From: Botryotinia globosa
Taxonomy: Eukaryota; Ascomycota; Leotiomycetes; Helotiales; Sclerotiniaceae
Reading direction: 5' to 3'
Assembly: GCA_014898425.1 (NCBI GenBank)
Contig: RCSZ01000016.1
Coordinates: 744,001-808,000 of the forward strand
Length of the DNA stretch: 64,000 nucleotides
Positions 11,503 to 23,539 of this stretch are shown here, one piece after another (the first letter of the stretch is position 1; every line of letters starts with the position of its first letter). The notes below the pieces were generated by a model. It was not told the origin of the DNA. It did not search any database and was given only the letters and a program-made list of their open reading frames with translations. The position numbers and the translations under genes were made by a program.

Positions 11503-12912
11503 TCAGGAAACTCAAAGTAAAATATAGTCTATGGACACAATTGAACAAGAGATGTATATAATTTTTTACAGTCAACGGTAGGAAATGAGATAGCTAAACA
11601 GGGGGAAAAAATGATGTGAAAGTCTGGGATAAATTGGAATATGGAGATCGTAGAGGCCACTAGACCTCTTACCACTGCCACCATCCAAGGACGGAATCAC
11701 ACGCTACCAAGAGCGTAAGGGGTCCGGCGTTTAGATGGCGTAAGTGATACCGAAGAGATACATTTTGACTCTTTGAGGCCATCTTGATTCCATTTTGGCA
11801 CCAGTTGAGTCTCGACTGATCTCCACCAGGATGTAGATTAAGGTTTGAAAGTCTGATATTTCGAATGGTTATTGGCGAATCATTAATTATTGGTAGATCG
11901 CTTCTTATACTCCGTGCGCTAATAGATTGGATGGGCACGAAGCCAAAACTAGCGGGAACGGACCGTATTGGTGGGATATTACACGCCACGCACGAAATCT
12001 TCGTCGGCTCCAGCTGTGCTTGCTTACTCGATAGAGATGGACTTTCACGACAGTACCTAGGCACGTGCTGACTGACGTATCATTTGCAATCTCCTGTGAG
12101 CTTTCTGGCAATCGCTATCTAGGGAGACTTCCAATCGATTTTGAGCTTCACATCAGGTGTACACAAAGCAAAGAGGGTAGACAGTAAGAAATCACTTATT
12201 GGGTAGGTACCTCGCTAACTCGCTCTTCTTGAGGTGCTTTCGGTCGTGCGTCAATGTCTAAGTTGCCATAATACAAGGACAAAGGGTACTAATCGTACAC
12301 CGAGTGTTCTCTTGGCTCAATTGGGGGAAGGTTCTCCCCAGTAATGACTGAATGAGTAAGAGTCCAGTCTCACACTATTTATCGATTCAAATAATGAGAC
12401 TAGGGGCAAGGATTAGAAATCTGGAGTACGTTGGTAGCCCACACCCACATGTTTTACAGCATGTCTGCACATCATGACGCAGGGGAGTGTGAAAAAGGAA
12501 ATATTGTAAAGTTGATATGAGATAGCTAACGGGGAGGTGTAGCCCTACGATCTTGTAATCGCGTGCAGTTTTGGATATATCGAAATGATTATTTCACATC
12601 AGATAGTAAACAAAAACATTGCGTCCGCTGTTCCCCGATGCGAGGAAAAATCGATGATAATTGTCTACTGATGGTACTGCAATTATGGTAGAGAAACAAT
12701 ACGACCGCTGATCAATATGGATCAAAGTACACAGAATTAGCTATCAAGCTTGCCGAATAAACTTTTTATCACCAAAGTAAAAATTACATAGCCTGAAATT
12801 TCAGAACTTGAAACATCCGATCTTGACTCTCCGGAATATTTAGTATACAGTCGGAGATTTTTTTTAAACAAGCGACTAACTAGATGAATTTGACCTAGTC
12901 GTTCAGTCGTAC
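11503..12912. other. Intergenic, no gene supported
   Basis: About 1.4 kb between the start of the large hypothetical gene and the 3' end of the WD40 gene. Short minus-strand frames at 11669-12111 have no recognisable content and lack intron-supported continuity. The rest is AT-rich unique sequence. Confidence 0.55.
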
Positions 12913-14223
12913 CTAGTCCTCGTCAGAGTCTAATAGCTCTGCCAACTCTGCTTCTTCTTCTGCAGTCATTAGGCCTTTTTTAGACTCGACTTTCTCTTCC
13001 TTCACTACTCCTTTAGCATTCTCTTCGCGTTCGAGGCGTGCCTTTTCGAGCTCCCCTTTGGTGAGTCCCCAAATTCTTACGGTACCATCGATACTGGTAC
13101 TAATGGCTTGCTTTTCACCCTTCAGAACCACCAGGCCCGTAACTTCCTCATAATGACCATCATAAATATGCCACAATTTCCCGGTTGCCTTGTCCCAGAT
13201 TTTCACATCTTCGTCTCTGCCTGCAGTCACAACCCATGTATCGGTTACAGCTACAGCACGAACATAGTCTCCATGCTCGTATGTTTCTTCTGCGCTCCAA
13301 TTCTTCGCTCTTGATAAACATTTAGCTGTACCATCGGCACTTGCAGTCCACAAATCTGTTTCCTCGTCATCGCCAGCAAATATGACCTGGTAGACGCTTG
13401 TTTCATGCTCAAGGATCGTATCTCTAGTAGGCTTGCTCTGTGCCGGAACGTCTTCGGTAGTGTCAAGTATTTGAGATGCAGATGATAGACTAATGCGCCA
13501 TCTTCGAATATGGGGATCGCTACTTGAAGAAACGAGAACAATGGCGGTATTTGTAGAGTCTTCGGGGTCCAGAACGAGGTCTTGTACTGCCATCATGGAT
13601 TCACTCTTATCTCGCAGGGTATGCAATCGTTCACCAGTGGCGGTGTTCCATACCATGATTTTGGCATCAGCACCACCAGATATTAAACACTTGAAAAGGT
13701 GTCAGTACGCACATCTAACCTCAACTAAAGCGACGGAGCTTACATCCGTTCCCTCGATATTCACGCAGATAATTGCTTTGACAAAGTCTGAATGGCCCTT
13801 GAATTTCTTGCCCAGCTCTTTGCTTTCCCTATTCCAACTCCAAATTTGTTTGTCCCAACATCCCGCAAAAACTGTGTTGCCACCATAGCCTCCGATGGCT
13901 ACTGAAGTGACTGGCGCAGCTGGCCCTCGATAAACTGTTTTTGTATCTCTAGTCTAATAGTGAGGTTAGATAATGCCTAGAATAGTGACGTAACCCTAGA
14001 TAATTATCGTACCTACTTCAGTATTGACCTTCCGTACGCAACCAGCACTTTCTGCGATATAAATACATTGGGAGCAAAATGGGTCTGGAATCAAGCTCAG
14101 AATCTTTGATTGTAAAACAATAGGGTTTCCATTCTTGTTGCCCGACTTTGCAGCTCTACGTGCTCGTGTAGATTCAGATGCGTCAGTCTGGAAAAAGTGG
14201 CCTGGATCCGTTGATCGAGACAT
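12913..14223 (-). CDS. WD40-repeat protein
   Basis: Three exons on the minus strand (14223-14017, 13953-13744, 13689-12913) encode 397 residues; both introns (63 and 54 nt) are phase 0. WD-type repeat ends are visible: CWDKQIWSW, ISGGADAKIMVWNTATGE, TAGRDEDVKIWDKATGK and ISTSIDGTVRIWGL, with further degenerate blades, so a single beta-propeller fills most of the protein. The end is charged: a Lys/Glu-rich helix (about 345-375) and the acidic tail AELLDSDED. I cannot assign it to a named complex. It is transcribed divergently from CTF4, with 271 bp between the two start codons. Confidence 0.85.
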
Positions 14224-14350
14224 GATTGATATAAAATGTAATCAAGGAGCAGTTTGTGTGTTTTATGCCTATATCGATACAACAAATATAGTGGGGGTTC
14301 ATCATCCCGGGCATTCGAAATTCAATCATACCTAAATTACAGGGGTAGCC

Positions 14351-14402
14351 ACGCGTAAAGTGGAATTTACGCCGACACGCGATTTCCTTATCCAAGTCGC
14401 GT
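14351..14402. promoter_or_regulatory. Cluster of three MluI-box-like motifs
   Basis: ACGCGT at 14351-14356, ACGCGA at 14377-14382 and TCGCGT (ACGCGA on the other strand) at 14397-14402, all within 52 bp of the divergent promoter, 93-144 bp before the CTF4 ATG. ACGCGT is the MCB element bound by MBF (Mbp1/Swi6) at G1/S replication genes in yeasts. CTF4 is a replisome protein, so the context fits. Binding is inference. Confidence 0.6.
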
Positions 14403-14494
14403 AATCTATTCAGCATTCACAACTTCATAGCGGTCCATTTTGATCAATAACAAATGTTCTGAAAAACTATCCTGACTGCAACATCTCAATTAAG

Positions 14495-17130
14495 ATGGCT
14501 TCCACAACCCAGATTCACCTACGGCCCAGGCCGGCTCATACTTCTGGGCCAACATATCTTTCTTATACCCCAAATGGAACAAAACTGGTCACAATTGGTT
14601 CCAACAACACAATTAGAGTATACAAGACCGGGTCGGATGGAGAACCTACAAATATTGATGATTGTCAAGAGCAGAATATGGCAGTTGATTCAACAGTAGG
14701 GCTCCAAAAATATGTGAAGAACGACATGCTAATTTTGCTTCAAGAATGAATTTTTCGTCGCAGGCTCTGAAGATGGAACTGTTAGCAAATACTCCCTCGA
14801 TTCGATGACATTCGACAAATTCCTTATGCGCTGTTCGCTGCCAGTCCGAGATATTGCGATATCACCGAATGGGAAATGGTGTGCCGTTGCCAGTGACGAA
14901 CTGACCGTTAAAATCGTGAATACAAACGATGTAAACCATACAATGTACCTCAGAGATCAGCAGAAGCCTGTGAAGCACGTATCCTTCGATCCAAGCAATA
15001 AATTTATAACTCTATCATGTACGGACGGTCTGATATACGTTTATTCATTGTTAAACGAGGATCCTGCGCTTGTGAGGACAATCGATGGAATTATCAGGGC
15101 CGTTGAGACGGATGATGAGATTAGTTCAAAAGTTGCATGGCATCCGGATGGCAGAGCATTCGCTGCACCGACTGCAACAAGAGATATTCAAGTCATGTCC
15201 AAGAATGACTGGGAGAAACAGCGTATCTTCGCAGATGGTCATACCGGAGATATCACAGCATTGGCTTGGTCGCCAAACGGAGCAATGCTTGCATCGGCTG
15301 GAAAAGATAAAAAAATAATACTTTGGGAGACAAAAACACAAAAGATCATTACTACTTATGACTACGCAAATGTTATGGATTTATCCTGGCATCCCACAGA
15401 CAACTTGCTCTCATTCACGAACTCGGATGGAGAAGTCTATATATTTCAAGATTTTGTACCCGGTGAGCATGCTCACCTAGTCAAATTAGGACGCCAGCCA
15501 GCCCCTTTTGTACATGATCCCTTGTCAGAAATATCAAATAATGCACGGCGACCGAACGCAAATGGCACCAAAGATATGCCCCTTCGAGGCGTCCGGCGTG
15601 GCTCCCCCGACAGTTTGGATGACATCCTTGGATCTGATATCATGGGGGATGAAGATGACTTTGTCATCGATGACGATGGCGCTGGTTACGCACTCGGATT
15701 GAATGGTAATGGTAAGAGACCTGCGGACGATGTGGATTCTTACGGCGTCTCTAGGAATAAGAGGCATGCACAATCGTGGGAACCACAATATCACGAGTCA
15801 TTTCAGCCTGGTAGTACTCCTTGGAGGGGAGATCGAAAGTATCTTTGTCTCAATCTTATTGGGTTTATTTGGACGATTGACCAGGGTGATTATCATCAAA
15901 TAAGCGCAGAATTCTACGATCGCGAAACCTACCGCGATTTTCGCTTTACGGACCATTTACTGTATGATAAAGCCTGTCTGAACGAGAATGGCTCTCTTTA
16001 CTCTTGCCCTTCCGCCAATGGCCATCCAGCAACGATATTATATCGCCCTCATGAATCATGGACTAGTGGTACAAATCGTGTGGAATGGCAAACAGAGCTT
16101 CCCAAAGGCGAGGAAGTCAGTGCCATTGCACTTAGCGATTCTTTTGTCACAGTCACTACCACCAAAAATTATGTACGCATATACACACTTTTCGGAATAC
16201 CATTCAGAGTATATAGACAAAAGAGCAGTCCTATGGTTACCTGCGCGAGTTGGAGGGACTATGTTCTTACTTTGGGGAATGGTCCCGTAGGTGCGGATGG
16301 TAATACCAAACTACTGTATACCATACAAAACATTAAAAGAGACGAAATTTGCCAAAATGAGGATGTAGTAGCCTTGCCTGATGGCGAGACAGTCAAAAGT
16401 GTTTTCTTTTCAGACAACGGGGTAAGCGCACATTCCGAATTATGGTAGTTGTATTCACTTCGCTGACTCGAATCTTCAGGATCCATGTATTTACGACTCT
16501 ACCGGAACACTACTAACTCTTGTCCACTGGCGTGAGCCATCACAGGCAAGCTGGGTTCCTCTCCTTGATACGAAACTTCTTTCTCGTCTCGCAAGTGGGC
16601 GTAAGACAGAGACATATTTCCCCGTGGCGGTGTCAGACAACAAATTCCATTGCATTATCTTGAAAGGTGATGACAAATATCCTTACTTCCCTCGTCCGCT
16701 ACTCTCCGAGTTTGATTTCCAGATACCCATTTCCTCACAGTCAAAGCCTGATAATGGGGACGATGATGACGATGAGATGGGTGCAGATGAAATGAAGAAA
16801 TTAGAAGGAGAATTCGCTCTCAAGAGCATTCTTTCAATATTAAAGTCAGATCTTGTCAAATCCACTGCAAGTACAAGGGCAGAACGAGAAGAGTTATTAA
16901 CCATGGATGTCGAAATTGACAAGACACTTTTGAGGATGATGATGGCGGAATGTATAGAAGGCGAGGAAAGAGGCATGAGGGCATTGGAGATGGTGCAATT
17001 GATGAAGGATAGGACAGGTAAATTTATCGAGGCAGCAGGGAAAGTAGCAGATAAATACGATAGGACGATTTTAGGAGAAAAAATCAGGGAGTTAGGTGAG
17101 GAGAGACTGTTGGAGATGGATGAGGACTAA
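14495..17130 (+). CDS. ctf4: Replisome adaptor CTF4 / Mcl1 / SepB
   Basis: Three exons (14495-14695, 14745-16421, 16480-17130) encode 842 residues. The first intron is 49 nt and restores NEFFVAGSEDGTVSKYSL after residue 67; the second joins FFSDNG to DPCIYDSTG. Residues 1-320 form a WD40 propeller (SEDGTVSKYS, DGLIYVYSL, ASAGKDKKIILWE). An acidic linker (residues 370-420) follows, then the second propeller typical of the family (FYDRETYRDFRFTDHLLYDK). The C-terminal helical bundle spans about residues 700-842. Ctf4/AND-1 trimers link the CMG helicase to DNA polymerase alpha and cohesion factors in the nucleus. The protein ends without the HMG box found in animal AND-1, as expected for a fungus. 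Family assignment is firm from the domain order and the SepB-type segment. Confidence 0.93.
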
Positions 17131-18618
17131 ATAAGTAACGGGCTCATGAAGACATCGCAAATGCATTTGCACGAATTGTAGGATACCGAATGATTTAAAT
17201 ATTTAAGAAGCTTAAAAGTAATTCTCACAATAGCCGATCAGGAGCAGATATCTTCATGGTACTCTCTAAGGTCTGAATTTAAGTGCGATGATTGAATGAT
17301 CGCTTAAGCTTAGATGCTCCTTTAATCTCAGTCTACCATCTATGGAGATAGAAAGCATTTGTAATAGCCTCTATTTCGCCAAAGACATCTAAATTCACAT
17401 CAAATATCTAAATCTAGAGCCATTTTTCAGGTGAATTCAAGTCCAGATTGTACGTAGAAATATGTACAATGTATTGATTTCATTGGCCATTTTGATGTTG
17501 TCTGTTAAAACGTGGGGTACCTCGCGTACTCGCTTGGGTGCGATCCACCGTCATAAGCATCCGCGATAACACAACACTCTTCATTAATCTTTTACGAAGA
17601 ATAGTTCTACGGTATGTGTATGCATTACTTGTCTTATCAACCACTAGGTATGAGGAAGACCCTATGCGGGAATTATGAAGCCTTGCCTTATCGTACATAT
17701 ATGTATGGAGTGGAGAAGCGAAGAACGCAATGCCAACAAGATGGGGGTTGATCAATATGCTGGTGATATGGCATTGGATCGACTAGATTCTAGACTAACT
17801 AGACCTTTCATAAGAAGACAGCAAAGCATGAGAAAAAATTTAATCCATCCAAAATGGAAAGGTGCCCAAGCACAGGAAGAGAATTTTTGAACAAAGAGGC
17901 CTTGCATTGGTCGTCAAGAGAAAGTTATGATGTTTAATACATTGTCGAGCACTGGATTAAGGGAGAGCACCTAGATAATGAAACAATATTCATATTTCCA
18001 TTCATAAATTGGGTTTAAATTTTGGATTTGAATAACTCTGAATAACTACCTAGTAGTGTAAGTACAGTAGTTGGAAAGGATCAGATGAAATGGAGGGGTT
18101 GTCTGAGTGTAAAATTCCTACTCGCAGATTGGAGAGATGAGTGAAGATTAATAAAGATTGAAGACCGAAGATGGATTGCCCAGGTCTCCAGCTACCAAGT
18201 GATGATGAATTGGGAATGAATGAGATAAAATGATTAGATTGATTACGTGCCTGTGGCGTATCGATCGATCAAGCCACACACACACTGTATGTATGGATGG
18301 ATGTGGCTAAAACGTAACTGTAGCCGATTCTTTTCGATGCATTACCTTGGTAAATTATATGAATGAAGTGAACCCGGGAAAGAGTAAATAAATTCTATTT
18401 TCAACCTCAAATAGCTACGGAATTCCCTGCTATTGGGTCTTGATATACCAAAGAGCCTCCTTATACCTTCTTGGTTTAGATATTACCATCACGCGCCAGA
18501 CTCAAATATCATCTCTCTATCTTGTGATCGTCGACACCGAACGCGATATTTCTTAAAAACTTAGCTTCAACACCTTTCCCCTCTAGGCACATCTTGGTTA
18601 CCCCTCGACAACAACGCA
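17131..18618. other. Intergenic, no gene supported
   Basis: About 1.5 kb between CTF4 and DNM1. It is AT-rich, with small frames on both strands at 17480-17890 that show no protein-like content. The last 150 bases are C/T-rich, as is common just before fungal start codons. Confidence 0.55.
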
Positions 18619-21232
18619 ATGGCTGCTCTTGGTGAGGATTTGCTCGGGATAGTTAACAAGCTTCAAGATCTTGTCTTTAACACTATTGGCAATGATAGCT
18701 TAGATCTGCCACAGATTGTACCGTACTCTCTCAAACATGCTGCGAAAACTGGCACTGATATCAATTTCTAGGTAGTCGTTGGCTCCCAATCCTCTGGAAA
18801 ATCATCCGTACTCGAGAACATCGTCGGTCGAGATTTCCTTCCCCGTGGTAGTGGGATTGTCACCCGTAGACCCCTCATTCTACAACTTATCAATGTACCT
18901 TCAGAGGAAGAAGATGCACCAGAAGCGCACACAGCAGCGAGTGTGGCTACACAACCAGAATGGGCCGAGTTTCATCATATCCCAAATAGGAGATTTACGG
19001 AATTTCAGGATGTGAAGAGGGAAATCGAGAACGAGACGGCGAGAATAGCTGGAAACAACAAGGGGATTAATAGATCGCCCATCAACCTTAAGATTTACTC
19101 GCCCCATGTTCTTAGCTTGACTTTGGTCGATCTGCCAGGTTTAACCAAGGTAAATTCCTGTGATTCTTTACGTTTCAAGCAAGAGGGTGAGGTTTTGACT
19201 GTTTGCAGGTTCCTATCGGAGATCAACCCACAGATATCGAAAAGCAGACCCGAAATTTGATATCGGAATACATTGCAAAACCAAACAGTATCATTTTGGC
19301 GGTATCCCCAGCAAACGTTGATATTGTCAACTCAGAGGCTCTAAAACTTGCTAGGCATGTCGATCCTCTTGGCCGAAGAACTATTGGAGTTCTCACAAAA
19401 ATAGACCTTATGGACCATGGTACAAACGCTATGGATATTCTGTCGGGCAGAGTCTACCCCCTCAAGCTGGGATTTATCGGCGTCGTCAACCGATCGCAAC
19501 AAGATATCCAAGGGAACAAGACCCTTTCCGAGGCGTTGAAGTCAGAAGCGGACTTCTTCAAACACCACCCTGCATATCGAAATATGGCAAACCGATGCGG
19601 AACTCAATTCTTGGCAAAAAGTCTCAACACTACTTTGATGGCGCATATCCGAGAGAGATTACCTGATATCAAAGCTCGTTTGAACACCCTCATGGGACAA
19701 ACACAACAAGAGCTTGCTAGTTATGGGGATATGCATTTCAGTGGCAAGGAACATAAAGGTGCATTGATTTTACAATTGATGACTAGATTCGCATCTTCTT
19801 TCATCGCATCCATTGATGGTACCTCAACAGAGATCTCGACCAAGGAGTTATGCGGAGGAGCTAGAATATACTATATTTTCAATTCTGTTTTTGGTAATTC
19901 ATTAGAAACTATAGACCCAACGACAAATCTTTCCGCCCTAGATATCCGAACAGCAATCCGAAATTCGACCGGTCCACGACCTAGCCTATTCGTACCCGAG
20001 CTCGCATTCGATCTTTTAGTCAAGCCACAAATCAAGTTATTGGAGGTTCCTAGTCAAAGATGCGTGGAACTAGTTTACGAAGAGCTGATTAAGATATGCC
20101 ACACTTGTGGCTCAACTGAACTCACTAGATTCCCCAGACTCCAGACCAAGCTTATCGAGGTGGTCTCTGATCTGTTGCGCGAACGTCTTGGCCCAGCTTC
20201 TCAATATGTGGAGTCTCTTATCTCCATTCAAAGGGCTTATATCAACACAAATCATCCCAATTTCCTTGGCGCAGCTACAGCAATGAGTAACGTTGTTTCC
20301 AATAAGCAAGAAAAGGAGAGGAGAAGGTTGATCCAGGAAGAAAAGGAGAGAAAGGAGCACAGACGCCGAAAGGAGCTTGAAGCTACAAATGGCGGGGAAA
20401 CTCCAGAAGAAGGAGAAGACGCTGTTCCAGAAAAGCTTGAAAACTTACCCCACCGAAAACATCTCCAAAAAACATCTCGAAGCATGTCACCTGCAATCCG
20501 GGAAAACGGTACAAGCGCCATGGTATCATCAATGAACGGACTTCGTGGAGGATCCCCACCAAGGTTCAACGGCCAGGCAGCTGGTGGTGCTCGTGATTCG
20601 TTCTTGAACTACTTCTTTGGCAAAGACGGTGGTTTGCCTGGTGGAGCAGGTGTCCCACAAGCATCTTCGTCAGCCCAAATGATGGGAAATCCAAACCTTG
20701 GCAGACACGTGAGCCAAAGCGCAGAACCAAGTATTACACAAAGTATCAGGCGGCAGGAAGAACGTCCTGTTCAAAGAACACCAGCCCAGCAAGCTCGTGA
20801 GGATGATTACGAACTCGGACGTGCACAGAGAGATTACAATTACGATTCTCCATTTGTAAGTTCCGCATTCTATTCAATACCACTAAATTATGAACCAAAA
20901 CTAACACTAAACCTCAGGGAAATAACGCCGAGCCAGCACTCACAGACCGCGAGGCCATGGAAACCGAACTCATCCGTGCCCTTATATCATCTTACTTCAA
21001 CATTGTCCGTGAATCAATAGCAGACCAAGTCCCCAAAGCCGTTATGCATCTACTAGTCAATCACTCTAAAGACGTGGTCCAAAATCGTCTGGTTAGCGAA
21101 CTGTATCGTGAAGACTTATTCGGCGAGCTCCTCTACGAAGATGATGCAGTGAAGAAGGAGAGAGAGAAGTGCGAGAAGTTGTTGAGGACGTACAAGGAAG
21201 CTGCAAAGATTGTAGGAGAAGTGGGTATTTAA
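18619..21232 (+). CDS. dnm1: Dynamin-related GTPase DNM1 (mitochondrial/peroxisomal fission)
   Basis: Four exons (18619-18717, 18772-19149, 19209-20855, 20918-21232) encode 812 residues. The first exon (33 codons) has no separate ORF and was placed by the junction [17 protein letters not shown]. GTPase motifs: P-loop GSQSSGKS (about residue 37), DLPG (about 153), TKID (222-225) and VNRS. The middle domain and stalk follow. A variable insert B rich in charged and Ser/Gly residues contains FLNYFFGKD, a hallmark of Dnm1 rather than Vps1. The C-terminal GTPase effector domain (about 709-812) includes [17 protein letters not shown]. Dnm1 polymerises around mitochondria and peroxisomes to divide them. 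All introns are phase 0. Confidence 0.95.
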
Positions 21233-22640
21233 GAGGTTGAGGTTAAGAAGAGCGCAGGATAAAAATATAGATGGATGTGATGATGACACGCAATGCAATT
21301 TCATGAACTGCTCATGATGGTTTGGGGGGGCACAAAGGAATTGGTGATAGGTGATGAAGGATAGATTTGGTGATGGATATGGAAAGAAAACGAACGCCGA
21401 CGAGATCAATACTTGTAGACTACACACACAGCTCCTACTCTGCATTGTCTGCACTACTTATGGAACATGGAACGAAAAACGAACTGTAATTTTTTCCTAC
21501 TTCAGAAGCATTATCTCTGACTTCTTGATACTTTTGTCGTTACACTCATTGTACTTTATGCAAGCCATTGTGTTCCGATTCTCTTCTCTCTGGGGATTTT
21601 TATGTTAGATGACTGTGGATGACAATGATTCCAATAGCGATGATAGTTCTACACAGCGAATAAGATATGGTAAAAGGCAATTTACCCCTTTCGAATTATG
21701 ATGTTTCACTTTTGATGCGACTAGAGTGACTTATGTATTTTGAATATGATGTGGAATCATACCATCTATCTAAAACCCGTCTACAAGACGATGGGAACTG
21801 ATAGGGCAAAGGAAAGAAAAGCAGATCAGAGAATAGTAGAGCAGACTCGACAGACAGTCTCAACTTTGAATTTCTACAATCCTTCCTATAAACAAGTCGC
21901 ACTGCAGGATGAAACCCTATACTAAATAGCTCAGTCTGACATAGTCTGGGTCACTTTTGAGCCGCTAGTCGGACTGTTAGATTAGTTGTGAGGCTTAGAT
22001 ATATCTGTCCTAGGGGTGGGAACTATTCTGTCTATTAAGCCATGCATGCCGTGTAAATTTTCACGAGAGGATGAAGCAAAAGCAAGCATGAACCATAAGA
22101 AGAGATAGTAAGATATTCATCGCAACCTTAACAATGAGTCAGATATCACAATCATCGTAAGCTCAAATTCGAGACTTGATACGTTGGAAATCAATACGTT
22201 TTAGATAAATGTAGTACAGGGGCCGCGTACGGCATATATTGACGCTCTCTACAAGAAAGCAGAAAGACATCTTAAAAGATGATCAATCAACAATCTTGAA
22301 ACTTGCATGAAATTCAAAACGCCGCCTCATAAGTCCATAGATACAGAGAAGACTCCTTGTGAGATAATGCATGATCTATCTGAGAATGCAGGAAATCGTA
22401 AACCATTCAAACAATTATTTAGTATCTTGAGTCATTATCGTAGCAAAATAGCATTCGTCCATCCCAGCCCTAAAGCTGTACAAGGAGTGTTGCACAAATA
22501 AAAGAGACGCTTCCTTAACAAAACGTATTGCGAGAAGCTCTAAAGAACAAGTCAGTCGCGACGAGCAATGTATGTAGAGCGTTCATACCTTAGTTGCAGC
22601 ACATCTAGTAGCAGATTTAGAATTCGAAAAAGATACACTC
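21233..22640. other. Convergent intergenic region
   Basis: About 1.4 kb between the ends of DNM1 and the five-exon hypothetical gene. It is AT-rich unique sequence. No gene or array was recognised. Confidence 0.55.
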
Positions 22641-23539
22641 TCAGATGCCTCGAGCCCACTCATGATCACTATAACCACCATACTCAACACTGAAATAAGA
22701 ATTTTCAGAGCGGTCGAGGAGTTCCAGGCGTAACTCAATGATCGACTCCTTAATACGCTATGCAAAGTCAGTCAAAGCCCAGACTTTTGATGGTATGTTG
22801 TGAACTCACATGGCGACATAGCTCTGGAAATCGCTTCAGGATGAACGAAGTTATTTCGCGTGTAGTGTACCGAGGTTGGAGTGCCTCTTGCCTGGGAACT
22901 TTTCCTTGAACCAACGGAGCATGAGTAGACATATACGCAATGCAACGGTCATGCTTGTCAGACCAACCTAATGGCAAGCCACAGCTGGGGACGCTCTTGT
23001 TGACGAGTTCAGGGCCAGGAACACGGAAATGGGTGAGTAGGTTATATGTCTTATCCTGAGCAGAATTAATTGTAAGTCTGGGTTACTACAACCGCAAATT
23101 TATAGCAAATCCGCTCATGCTTACCTCAGTAGGTGGCAGATGAAGACCAGGTCCAAGTGACATTGCTGGATTTTGAAGGAGTTTCTCGCGGGCTTCACCA
23201 GCGCTAGCTCCGTTGTAGGTAGCTTCGAGGGCTCGTCTGCGATTTTCAGATAGGACAACGGCAGCGTCGGCTGCTGCTGCTGCTGCGGCTTCAATTTCTC
23301 TCTTCTTGCGTCTACTCAAAGGACGAGGGGGAGTGCCATTCTCATTTTCTGTGACAATATCAGATCCGGTTTGTTTTTATTGCCAAAACATGCATAGAAT
23401 GAAGTGTTGATATAATTTTTGTTAATTCGGGTGATAAAGGTACTCACGATTGAATGGTGTCATCTAATTTTGTTGTTAGTAATCTTGGGTGTCGCGCAAA
23501 GAATGGACAGCCACATACCGGCATCATAACTTGCGCCAT
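22641..23539 (-). CDS. Small hypothetical protein, five exons
   Basis: I spliced this gene by eye: exons 23539-23519, 23463-23448, 23348-23125, 23055-22810 and 22757-22641 on the minus strand, 207 residues. All junctions have GT-AG ends (GTATGT, GTGAGT, GTAAGC, GTGAGT donors) and keep frame, and no exon makes a long ORF alone. The N-terminus MAQVMMPMTPFNQNENG leads into a basic patch LSRRKKREIE and an Ala-rich helix (AAAAAAADAA). A conserved-looking core follows: LPLGWSDKHDRCIAY, then TTREITSFILKRFPEL. The end is SVEYGGYSDHEWARGI. Exon 2 is only 16 nt. I do not recognise a named family; the WSDKHDRCI...REI...FPEL pattern recalls small fungal-specific DNA-binding-like proteins, but this is weak. 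Confidence 0.7.

Noticed and set aside
11669..12111. Short minus-strand frames that might be a small gene
   Set aside because: No recognisable residues, no consistent splicing and poor composition.
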